A DNA stretch of 64,000 nt from Cafeteria roenbergensis (taxonomy: Eukaryota; Sar; Bigyra; Bicosoecida; Cafeteriaceae), in contig VLTN01000035.1 in assembly GCA_008330645.1 (NCBI GenBank), positions 248,001-312,000 on the forward strand, in the 5' to 3' direction. This document shows positions 50,301 through 60,377 of the stretch, piece by piece. The translations under genes were made by a program, and so were the position numbers. A model generated the notes under the pieces. The model did not search any database and was not told the origin of the DNA. It worked only from the letters and a program-made list of their open reading frames with translations. Numbering within the stretch: the first letter of the stretch is position 1; every line of letters begins with the position of its first letter.

Positions 50301-52612
50301 CTGGCTCGGCGATGGGGAGCGCTGTGGCGGGCGCTGCCGGGGCAGAGCGGGCGCTTGGAGTGGCCTGCGAGGCGCTGAGCGAGCTTCAGTCCGCAGCGCA
50401 TGCGCGGGCCGACGCGCCGGTCGCTGCCGCCGCAGCTTTCGCCGACGGGTGGTCGACCGCAGCCGGGGTGACGCCCGCAGCCCGCGCGCTCGCCGCTCGC
50501 CTCCGGCTGAGCGCTTGCCTTGGCTTCGGCGGAGCGGCTGTGGCGCCGCTCACCGTGCCGGGCGGTGGCGCGGCCGCGGGCTGGTCGGCCAGCGTGAGCG
50601 TGGCGGAGCACGCTTCGGCCGGGGCGGCCTCTGCCGCCGCAGAGGCGGCACGCGCGGCCATGGACGCCGCCTGCGCTCGCGACGCGCTGCTCCCGGCCCT
50701 CGTGGCGGCGGAGGCGGCGGCCACCGCGTCATGGGCAAGCCTCTTCCTGATGCGGCCAGAGGCAGCAGCCAAGGCCTCAGCCAAGGCTCTGGAGGCCGCG
50801 AGCGCCCCACCGTCGCCCAGAGCGCCCGTCGACGAAGTGCCCCTGCGCATCCCCCCGCCCGCCCTACCGGGCGCTGCGGGCGGCGCCGGACCCTCGTCGC
50901 GCTCCCCGGCCGAGGCTCGGAAGCGCCTGCTGCGAGCCGCTGTCGAGGCCCACGACTCGCTGCGGGCGGCAGGGCTTGCTGCGGCGTCACAGCTGCTCGT
51001 GGCTGCGACAGGGAGGTGCCGTGCAGGTGACAGAGCCGCGGTCGCCAGGGCCGCGGGCTCGGCGCTCTCCCGCCAGCCGTGGTCCGCACCCATCGCCCTG
51101 GCCGCCGCCATCGCCGCCCACCGCGTGACGGCGATGGCAGACGCGGAGGCGGCGCCGTGCGCCGCAGCGGGGCCGCTGTCCGCCTCCCCAGGCGCCCAGG
51201 GGGGCTCCCCGCCCGACGGCGCTGGCAAGCCGCGTCCGCCCCCGCCCATCCGGGCGACTGCGCCATCGGGCGGCTCCTCGCCCGTTGCCGCTCCGCCAAC
51301 CGGGGAGGGGCGCTTGCCGCAGTCCGGGGGACTGGACTCTGCGGAGGCGATGGCCGCGGCGAGGGCGGGCGGCGTTGGCGCGGGCGGCGCCGGGCAGCGC
51401 GAGAGCGCAACGTCGCCGCCTCGTGGCGCCTCCGCCCGCAAGCAGGAACAGCTCCGGCGCCCGTGCGCGGCCCAGCCAAGCGCTCTCTCCCTTGCCTCTG
51501 CGCTATGCGAGGCGGCCGAGGTGCAGGAGAGGGGAGCGAGGGGCGTGCCTGGCCGCCTCGTCCGGGTCGCCGAGGCTGCGGGGGCTGGCGCCGCCTCGGA
51601 CGCACAGCGGGGCGTGGCAGCCGTGGCGGCAGAGCTATGGGCCGCGGCCGCCGTGGCGGCAGCGCGGGCCGGAGCGGGCGCCGAGGCGCGCGCCGCTCTC
51701 GCTCGCGCCGAGGCCCTGGCGGCCAACGCGCTCGCCCCGGACAAGGCCGCTGCAGGCCCGACAGTCTCGGCGGCGGCGGCGGCGGCAGGCCTGGGTCTGT
51801 GCGCGCCTCTTCCGGACCCATCGACGTCCTGGACCACTTCGTGGAGGGTGGGCGTCGCCCTCGCTGGCCCCTTGGCCATCCTCACCGGCGGCACCTCCGT
51901 GGACGGCGACGCGGCCAAGGCGAGCGAAGAGGAGGACGAGGACGAGGACGCCCGGGCGCGGGCCCGCGCTCTGGCCATGGGGCAGGGGGAGCCGTCCCCG
52001 ACCCTGGCCTCCGCCGCTGCGGGCGAGGCTGGGATGGGTGCCTCCAGGAGGGGGGGCGGCGCAGGGCCCGCGGCGCGCGCGGGGGCGGCGCTGTTCACCG
52101 AGGGGACCGCCCGCCTGCCTCCGCAGGCCCCTTCCCACCTGGCTCCCGGCGGAGCGGGTCGGTCGGGCGCCTGGCTCCGGTCCGTTCTCCTCAGCGCCGG
52201 GGCCCGCATCGCCTTGGCGGTGAGGCAGCAAGAGACCGCCTCCGCGCTGGCCCTGCAAGCTGCCGCGGCCTGCGACGGAAACGACGACGCCGCTGCGGCT
52301 GCGGGAGAGGCCTTGGTTGCCGCGCTCGGGCCGAGGCTCCAACATCGAGACGTCTCGGCCGACGAGAGCCTGGCCGTGGCGACGGAGGCGCGCGCAAGAC
52401 TGGAGGGGTCGCTCCGTGGCTGCGCGGCGGCACCGGGCGCGTGGGAGGCCTTGGCCAGACTGGAGGCGGCTTGCAGCGACGAGGCGGCGTCGCGCCGCTG
52501 TGCCGACTCAGCTGCGGATGCCAGGGCCGCGGACCCGCTCTACTGGGCTGACGGCGTGCACCGCTCCGCGCTGTTGCGCGTGCTTGCCGGCGAGGCAACG
52601 GGGTGCGTGTAG
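47397..52612 (+). CDS. very long Ala-rich alpha-helical (TPR/TTC7-like?) protein
   Basis: Exons 47397-47726 and 47894-52612 (donor GTAAGT, acceptor CGCAG, phase 0) give 1682 residues. The start MSELLLRVQRARAGGAWAEV lies 104 bp from a divergent gene. Composition is extremely Ala-rich and helical with Pro/Gly/Ser linkers. Helical pairs such as LLSTGLHGLAVRCCEALLA and the C-terminal GAWEALARLEAACSDEAAS resemble TPR-like solenoids. The first and last segments loosely recall TTC7/NPG, a scaffold of the plasma-membrane PI4-kinase complex, but I could not confirm this. The length is roughly twice TTC7, with long low-complexity inserts. Treat it as a hypothetical helical scaffold. Confidence 0.72.
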
Positions 52613-52733
52613 CAGTCGCCCCGCGTGTGGTGGTCCCTAAAAAAATTGTGCAGGCGCGAGGCGGCCCGGACCAATGCGGGTCGGGGCGGGCGCTGCCACG
52701 GCGCGCAAAGCGCGTCAACATCGGGCGCCAGGG

Positions 52734-54294
52734 TCACTCAAAATCGCTGTCATCGCTGCTGTCGCTCGCGCTCTGGTCGTCATCGTTGCCGTCGCTGTCG
52801 CCCTCAGCGTCGGAGTCGCTGCTGCCCCTGTCGCGAGCTGGCGGGCGCTTGCCGCGGCGCCCTGACGAAGCCCTGCGGCCGCTCGCGTTGCTGCCACCAC
52901 GCAAGCCCACCGAGGAAGCAGCCCCCTCGCTGTCAGACGCGTTGGGCTGCGTGTCTGCGTCGCAGCCCTCGGTGTCACCCTCGCCTTCGTCCTCTTCCTC
53001 GCTTGTTGGGCCTTCGTCCGGCACGTCACCAGGCTCCGTCCTTGCTCCGGGTAGCAGCGCCAAAATGGCTCCGGCGCCCACGCGCGTTGGAACCAGCGCT
53101 TCCCGAACGCTTGCCGGCAGGGGGCAGGCGAACAGCAGCCGTGCCTCGGACGCGTCGCCCCCGGCAGCCCCCGGCTTCCGCCCCAGCGACAGGGCTGCGA
53201 CGGTGGCTGCCTGCTTCTCGGCTGCCTCTGCGGCTGCGTCCAGCGCGTCGCTGCGCATCACCGCTGCCTCGAGCTTGGCCGCGATCACCCCCGCGCTCAC
53301 CTCGCCCGAGGCCACCTGCGGCAGCAGTCTGGCGCGCTTCGCCGCCCGGTGGCCGGTGGTCGCCGCTGCAGCGGCTGCCGCGCCAGGCGCCGCAGCCTCG
53401 GCCGTTCCGGGGACCGCGGCCGCGGGATCCATCTCCACCGCCACCTTGAGCACGGCGTGGATGGCGCTCGCAACGGTGGGGATGTACTTGGTGAGCGACT
53501 TTGCGCGGGACGCGCGGTCCTTGGCCGTCTGTCGCCTCCGCAGCTTCACTTTGAGCTGCTGGCAGCAGCGCTGCAGCGCGGCCTTGACGCTTCGGCGGAT
53601 GGGCTCTGCATCGTCGCCAATGTACTCCTTGCCTGTGCCCTTGAACGGGATCTTAGTGCTCACGATGGAGACGAACACGGCGATTTTGTCGGCCCGCGGG
53701 TCGATGCCGTAGGTCTTCCAGGCAAGGCGCTGCGCGCTCAGGGTGGCCACGTCGCCGCCCCCCTCGAAGAGCAGCGGGATGCGGTTCGCGAAGCGGTGAA
53801 CCGTGAGCCCGTCTGGGGCTCCCCCGCCAAGGGCCACCCCTGCCTCCACCACGAAGGGGTGCCCGTCGAAGGCCGAAGCCGGGGCTGCAAACGTGGCAAG
53901 CATGTCCGGCCGGAGCTCCTTGAGGATTCCGAGGCGGAGGTTGTATTCGCCGACGGGAGACAGGCACGCCCCGCTCGGCGACGGGAGCCTTGCGGAAGCG
54001 AGCGCCACCGTGAGGGCGTGGATGTGCTTGGGGCCCAGCGCCGCGATGGGCGACTCCTCCCCCAGCTTGAGCGACGGGGGCAGGCTCCCAATGATGCTCT
54101 TGGCCGCGCCTCTGCTGACGCAAGCGAACCACTTGGTCAGGAACACGCGAAGAGGCACTTGCTTGCCAGATCCGCTGCGGCCGCTGCTGGCTTTGCCGCT
54201 GGGCGCAGCGCCGCCAGCCTCCTCTTCGTCGTACGCTTCCTCGTCGCTTGGCTCCGCGTCCGATGCGATGAACGGCTCGCCTGCCTCTGAGTCG

Positions 54295-54348
<54 letters not shown>

Positions 54349-55427
54349 TCCGAGCCCTTGGCAGCTCGCGAAGCCGGCCTCGAGCGCTTGGCAGCAGACG
54401 TTGCCCGTGGCTTCCGGGCGCGCGCTGCCGAGGCCGCGCGGTGGGCCGGCACGCGGGCCGAGGCCTCGTCCTCGACTCCAGTCGCCAGGTCCACCAGGCG
54501 CCGCACCACCAGGTTGTTCACGGACGCAGGGTGGTGGCGGACCTCGGCGGCAGCCTGCGGCATCACAAGGGCGCGGCGGCTCCACCTGTAGCTGAACCCG
54601 CGGTCCGTGGGCGAGTCGGAGGGGGACACGTAGGCGAAGGAGAGCTCGGCGTAGGGCGTGATGATGGCCAGCTGCTGCATGTACCGCAGGACGTGGCGAC
54701 GGTACGCCGCCCAGGCGCCGCCGATGACGATGCTGAGCTTCGTGCCGCACTGGCGCGCCTCGTTGGCCTCCAGAACGTGCGACACGACGCGAGGCTCATT
54801 GCGGTGGACGTCAATGTCGAGCACACAGCGGGTGATCCGCGCGGGGGGGCCCCTGGCGCGCGCGGCCGCCGTCGGAGCGTGAGCGGTTGCCACCGTGATG
54901 GGCAGCCCGGTGCTCTTCTTGCTCCAGATGAGGGCCATCTTGGCGCCCAAGCCGAACTTGCCGCGAGTCTGGCGCACCACGTACTTTGACCCGGACAGGA
55001 CGCGCCCCAGCATGTGGGGAACCTGGTCGTGCGGCATGCCGCACCCGTTGTCGCTGCAGGTGATGCGGAAGAAGCGCATCGCTGCGTCCGCGCCGTCGTC
55101 TCGGGCCCGCTTCTTCGGCTTCGCGGCGCTGCCTCCGCTGGCCCCCGAGGCTGCGCTCTCGCCAGCCGTGGCCGCTGGAGTCGCCGCCGGACCGATGCCT
55201 CGGATTTTCCCAAAGTCGGCGTCCGACAGCTCCTCGACGGTGATCCGGATGTCGGGAAGCTGCGCAACAGCTTCGCACGCATCCAGGCTGTTCTCCACCA
55301 GCTCGCGGATGGACGTGAACAGCGCCTTGCCGGGGTTGTCGAAGCCTGCGATGGCCTGGTTGTTGGCGAAAAAGCTCGCGGCGCTGACCTGCACCGCCGT
55401 CTCCCCCTTGGCGCCACGGCGAGGCAT
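52734..55427 (-). CDS. TOP6B: DNA topoisomerase VI subunit B
   Basis: The predicted protein has 897 residues in one exon. The GHKL ATPase has SIRELVENSLDACEAV (N-box), CSDNGCGMPHDQVPHMLGRV, GSKYVVRQTRGKFGLGAKMA and GTKLSIVIGGAW. The linker after the ATPase carries a poly-Asp/Glu insert. The H2TH/transducer region includes FLTKWFACVSRGAAKSIIG, PFVVEAGVALGGG, VHRFANRIPLLFEGGGDV, DKIAVFVSIVSTKIPFKGTG and YIGDDAEPIRRSVKAALQRC. Subunit B drives the ATP-gated opening of a type IIB topoisomerase whose cleaving subunit A is Spo11-like. In plants it supports endoreduplication. The C-terminal about 200 residues are acidic and Ser-rich and probably disordered, unlike archaeal enzymes. Subunit A is not in the window. 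Confidence 0.93.
54301..54342. repeat. (TCGTCC)7 hexamer repeat encoding an Asp/Glu tract
   Basis: On the minus strand this gives alternating Glu and Asp codons in the linker of TOP6B between the ATPase and H2TH regions. Pure hexamers suggest recent slippage expansion. Confidence 0.95.
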
Positions 55428-55657
55428 GCCTGCCTGGCAGCTGGGGCGGTGCCTGACGCGCGGCCCCCGCTTCCCTCGCCCGGAGCGCCGCCTCGCTGCG
55501 CTCGGCCGCTCAAACTCAAATTGTGCCCCTGCCGCCGGGCTGCAGAGCCGGAAGCCGGCGGTTGCGGTGGCGATCGACGAAGGGCAGCAAGAGCGTTGCT
55601 GGCGAGCGAGCGACCTTTCGAAGCCGCTCGCCGCCGCGCTTTCGCCCACTCGGAGGC
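55428..55657. promoter_or_regulatory. divergent promoter region, TOP6B / chitin synthase
   Basis: A 230-bp spacer between divergent starts. It contains an AT-richer patch, CTCAAACTCAAATTGTGC (55510-55527), that may mark a core promoter. Confidence 0.45.
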
Positions 55658-58600
55658 ATGGCAGCCGGCGGCGGGTGGCAGCCCGTTCACCCAGGCGGCG
55701 GCGGCCCCGTCCCAGCCGGGCACTATGCCCCGCACCCCGGCTACGGCCCCCAGCCGGGCTACGGGCCGCAGCCGGTCTACGGCGGCCCCGTGCAGCCTCA
55801 GTACTCGTACATCCCCGGCCCGCAGCCCGTGGGGCCGGTCCACCCCAGCTACGCAACCATGACTGGGCCTGCCGCGGCGGACGCCAAGTCCACGTACTCG
55901 CGGCGCTCGCGCCAGTCACGGCACAGTCGGCGCTCGCGGTCAGGAGAGCGTCGGCGGTCTCGCTCGAAGGAACGGCGCGCGTCTGCTGCCTCGGAGCGCA
56001 CCGCCCAGACTCGTCGGTCCGATGCTACGCGCACAACGGAAAAGCCCGGCAAGTTCGGGACCAAGCGAGTGGGGCCGGAGGGCCAGGCAGGTGAGGCAAC
56101 GCGAGAGCTGTTGCCTTGTGACGGCCGCACGTATGCCCATCACGACGGCAGAAGCGGTTGCCCTCCCGCCCCAGGCGCAGTGCCAGCAAGCCAGTCTCAA
56201 ATTTTGCTGTGACTCCTTTCGTGCCCCCGCCCCGCGCTGGGGTTCTCGCTCCGACGCAGCGCACGTGAAGTTCGTTCTCGACGGGGAAACGCGCCAGGTG
56301 GAAGGCCGGCAGCTCAAGGTGAAGCGCCTCGGCGCCAGGGCGCTCAGCCACGAGGAGGACAGGCCCGACTTCGTGCACCTGGACTACACGCCCATCAACG
56401 TGCACCTTCCCATTGACCTGCTGTACCCCGTCCGGATGCGCCGGCGCATGAACCAAATCGAGGGTCTGCAGCTGGCGCTGCTGGTCGGGATTCACCTCAA
56501 CGGCAACGAGGAGCCTCGCGACGTGGCGCACACGCTCTCGGCGCTCGCCAACTCGCTGCAGATGCTCAAGCAGCGCACTGACATCGAGTGGGACGAGTGC
56601 GGCGTTGTGCTTCTCGTCGACGGCCGCTCGACGCTCAGCGAGGAGCTCAAGCACTTCCTTGCTCACGAGATTCGCATCTACGACGAGAGTCTGCTGGAGC
56701 TCACCTACGACGGGAGCGACACTACGGTGCACCTCTTCGAGCGCTCCGTGGAGCTCCCCAAGCACCAGACGCAGCGCAGCTACCACGACCCGCTGCAGAT
56801 GTCTCTCGCCGTCAAGGAGCGTGAGTCCTCGCCCATTGCCCGCCCCGCTGAACGCAACGCCGCCCGCTGAACGCATGCCGTGGCAAACTGGCAACCGTGT
56901 GCGTATGGGGGAGGGGGAAGAGGGGGGTGTCCTCGGTGCTGGACCGAGCAGGAGCTCGCGACCCTCGCTTCACGCCGCTGCTTGCTTGCCTTTTGATTGC
57001 TGGTTTCTGCCCCCGTTCCGCCGCAGTCAAGGGAGCGGGCAAGCTGACGAGCCACCTGTGGTTCTTCACCGCGTTTTGCACCCAAATTCAGCCCACTTAC
57101 TGCCTCTTGCTCGACGCCGGTGTGCGGCCCAAGCCTGGCGCGGTTTCGCGCATGGTGCTGGCGCTGGATCGCGACCCGCACCTTGCCGGCGTCACGGGGG
57201 ACGTCGGGGTGCTGGGGCTGGAGTGGTACAATCCGTGGCACGCCATGTCTGCCTTCCAGACGAGCTTCGCGTCGGTGCTGGACCGTCCGCTGGAGGCGCT
57301 GAGCGGCTTCCTGCCGTCGACCCCCAGCCGTTTCGTGCTCTACCAGTGGACAGCCATTCGCGGCCAGCCGCTCGCGATGTACCTGCGTCCGGAGGAGGAG
57401 GACGTGGAGATCACGCCCTTCCAGGCCAACAAGTACCTCGCCCCTGACCGGGTGCTCAACCTCGAGATGGCCACCAAGAAGACGCGAGCCTGGCGCATGG
57501 GCTACGAGTCCCTCGCCCAGGCAGACGCCCCCTTCCCTCGCACGCTGCCGGACCTGCTCGAGCTGAAGCGTTGCGAGCTGAACGGCGCGCTCTTCAACGA
57601 CCTGCAGTTCCTGACCCGCTGTCCCGCCAAGCTCTGCTGCGAGTCCCGCCACGGGGTGTGCATGCGCTGCTGCCTCACCTGCATGTGGTTCGAGCGCCTC
57701 ATGCTCATGATCTTCCGCTGGCTCTTCGCCGGCTCTCTCTTCCTTGCCTTCAACATCCTCGCCACCACCGTGCTCGAGCGCATCTCCCAGATCGGCCTCG
57801 GGCTCGCCTTTGCCTTCCTCATCGCGTACACGTCCCTCATGGCACTGCAGGTCATCGCGGGGCTCGGCGCCAACGCCGCCCGCGTCGGCCTCATGTACTG
57901 GCTGTCCAACCTGGCCTTCGCGCTGATGACCTTCTTCGCGCTCGCCATGGCGGCCTACCTCATCAGCATCGAGGGGCAGGCCTTCTTTTCGTCGACTATC
58001 ATCTTCTGGACGTGCATAGGCATCGTCGGCGCCATTGCGCTCGCCTCAATCGTCCACTGCAAGTGCCACACCATCATCCTCACGGGCATCCCCTCCATCC
58101 TCCTCATCCCCACCTTTGTCACCGTGTTCCCCATCTACGCCATTACCCACCTCAACGACGCCACCTGGAACGTCCGCGAGGACCGGCTGGCCGCCCTCAA
58201 CGTCCGCCCGGAGGACGAGAAGCGGCACCGTGCCGCTCGCATGCAGGAGCGCGCCAACCGTGAAATGGCAGAGCTGCAGGGGGGTGCCGACGTGTACGAG
58301 GACGAGGAGTTGCTCCACTCGCTCGCCGTCGCGCCCAGCGCGGAGGGCTTCCCTCCCGACCGCACGTCTGTGTCGCACGCTGCTGGCGCCTCCAGCCCGA
58401 CCGCCATCGAGGCCCGGGCGGCCGGCGTCGAGGGCGGCTCGCCTGTGGCGCAGATTGGAGGGGAGCGCATCGAGGTTGACCAGGAGGTGATGTCAACGGA
58501 CGGCGGCAGCGCCTCCGCCGCCTCCGAGGCCATGGACCAGGTGCCGCCCCTCAAATCCGACGCCATGCGCAAGGATAAGGGCCCTCGTCGCAGCATGGAG

Positions 58601-59947
58601 TCCGACGGGGGCAGCTCCGAGATCGTGGAGGAGGTGGTGGAGATCCCCAACGACGTCGCCTTCGTGATCAACGCCTGCCGCAACCAGTCCACCTTCGAGG
58701 CCCACAAGGCCGTGATCGACGCTCTCCGCGCCGAGGGCGAGCGGGTCCGCCAGGTCGGGCGCCTCGCGGCTGCCAAGCAGGAGGACCAGGCAGCCGAGTT
58801 TTCCGCCTTCCGGACGCGCGTGCTCGGCATCTACCTGATCTGCAACTTCATGTGGATCGCCATCATCACCTACTTCCAGTTCCGCACCGCCTTCATCTAC
58901 GGGACGGCGGCCCTCTTCGGGTTCCTCATGGCCGTCCGCCTCATCAGCTCCCTGCTCTACGCCTGCGGGCAGTTCCTCACGCGCTCCATCTCTTGCTTCA
59001 GCTTCCTGTGCTGCTGCTGCTCCTGCTGCCACGGCATCGCACGGTGCTGCGCGCCCTGCTGCATCTGCTGCCTCTGGTGCATCCGCCCAGTGGTCGAGAG
59101 CGACGCAAAGGGCGTGCGGGACATTGAGACGGGCCACGCCGGAGCCGGCGGGGCCCCGAGCGGCCGCAGCAAGCGTGCCAGCGCGGACGACGACCTCCAC
59201 ATGGCCGATGACGGCTACGACGAGGAGCTGCCTCCCGAGGGCGACATCGCGGAAGTTGGGGCCTCCACGGCAGTGGCCCGGCCGCTGCCGTCGGCGGCTC
59301 GCGGCGGCGTCACCGACCTTCGCTCTCGCAAGCGCAAGCGCGCAAGTGTGATCCGCCTCGGGAACCAGCCTTCCATGACCGCCACCACGATGCAGGAGGG
59401 TCTGGCCGCCAACCGCGCAGCCATGGCCAGCGCGCTGGGCTCGTCGCCCAGCGCAGTCTCGCCGGACGGCTCCCCGGCCCCGCTCGGGGCCATGAGCCAG
59501 GACGAGCTGCGCCGTGCGCTGCGAAACCGCGACCTGCGCCGGTCGGAGAGCGGCACTGACCTCAACTGGCTGGCTCCATTCAAGGCCCCGGGGCGTGCTT
59601 CGGGCGTCGGGGCGGCGGCCCCCATCGCGTCGCCAGCCTCGCGCCCGCCGGCCACGGTCGCCGGAGGGCGGCCCGTGCCCGCCCTCGTGGAGGGGACTGG
59701 CCTGGAGCTCGACGAGGACGATGACGAGGACGATTACGGTGCCGACGCCGACGTCGAGGACGACGATGACGCCAAGGCCGGCCCCGTGGGCATCTCGACC
59801 CGCGACCCGGAGACTGGGGAGTGGGTGCAGGCAGCCCTCCCGGGCATGGCGAGCCCGAGCCGCCACGGGCTGCAGGACGTTGCGGAGGACGACGACACCT
59901 CGTCCGCAGCGAGCCCCCACCCGCGCCGCTCCTCCGCACGTGGCTAA
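55658..59947 (+). CDS. chitin-synthase-like family 2 glycosyltransferase
   Basis: Exons 55658-56090, 56260-56820 and 57027-59947 (phase 1 joins) give 1304 residues. The N terminus has PGYGPQP repeats, then an Arg/Ser-rich patch. The catalytic region follows fungal-type chitin synthase order: LALLVGIHLNGNEE, LQMLKQRTDIEWDECGVVLL with VDGR, HDPLQMSLAVKELKGAGKLT, SHLWFFTAFC, CLLLDAGVRPKPG, WYNPWHAMSAFQTSFASVLD, RPLEALSGFLP and ANKYLAPDRVLNLEM. The last retains DR of the EDR motif (about residue 470). The segment where QRRRWLNG is expected reads LELKRCELNGALF (about 510), so the family Trp is absent. Membrane segments lie about residues 555-710 and 930-1010, the latter followed by FLCCCCSCCHG. 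The C terminus is acidic and Ser-rich. It probably makes a beta-1,4-GlcNAc polymer, but the altered motif leaves activity open. Confidence 0.85.
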
Positions 59948-60377
59948 AGTCATCGCTCGGCCCCGATGAGGGGGCCCTTCCCCGCTCCGTCTTTGCTCTT
60001 CGTGATTTGTGTCCTGTCCTGCATGTGCGTGTGAAGCTTTGTCCCGGCCGCTGGCTCGGCGCCGCCTTGTGGCCTTTGAGACGGCTTCGCGCCGTTCACC
60101 AACGCGGCCCCCAGGATTTGCGATGCCGCAACAGGTCGCACGTGCCTTCCCCGCTCCCCTTGCGCGCGCCCAGCTTCTGGCGGGCTTTGCGTGGGGATTT
60201 GAGTAGTTTTGCGTTCCCGGGGTCGTTTGCAAGCATGGGTCGATCCGTGTCCATGAGTGATGCCGCTGGGCTGGCCTGGCAACGTTGGTTGGTTCGCTCG
60301 CGTCGCGTGCCGTGCCCGCACACCCGCCGCACGCCAGCGACTGGCGCCTGCCCCGCGATGCGCTGCTCCGCGATCGC
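59948..60377. other. convergent intergenic region
   Basis: This is 430 bp between two converging stop codons, presumably 3' UTRs. No ORF, repeat or RNA gene could be supported. Confidence 0.45.
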
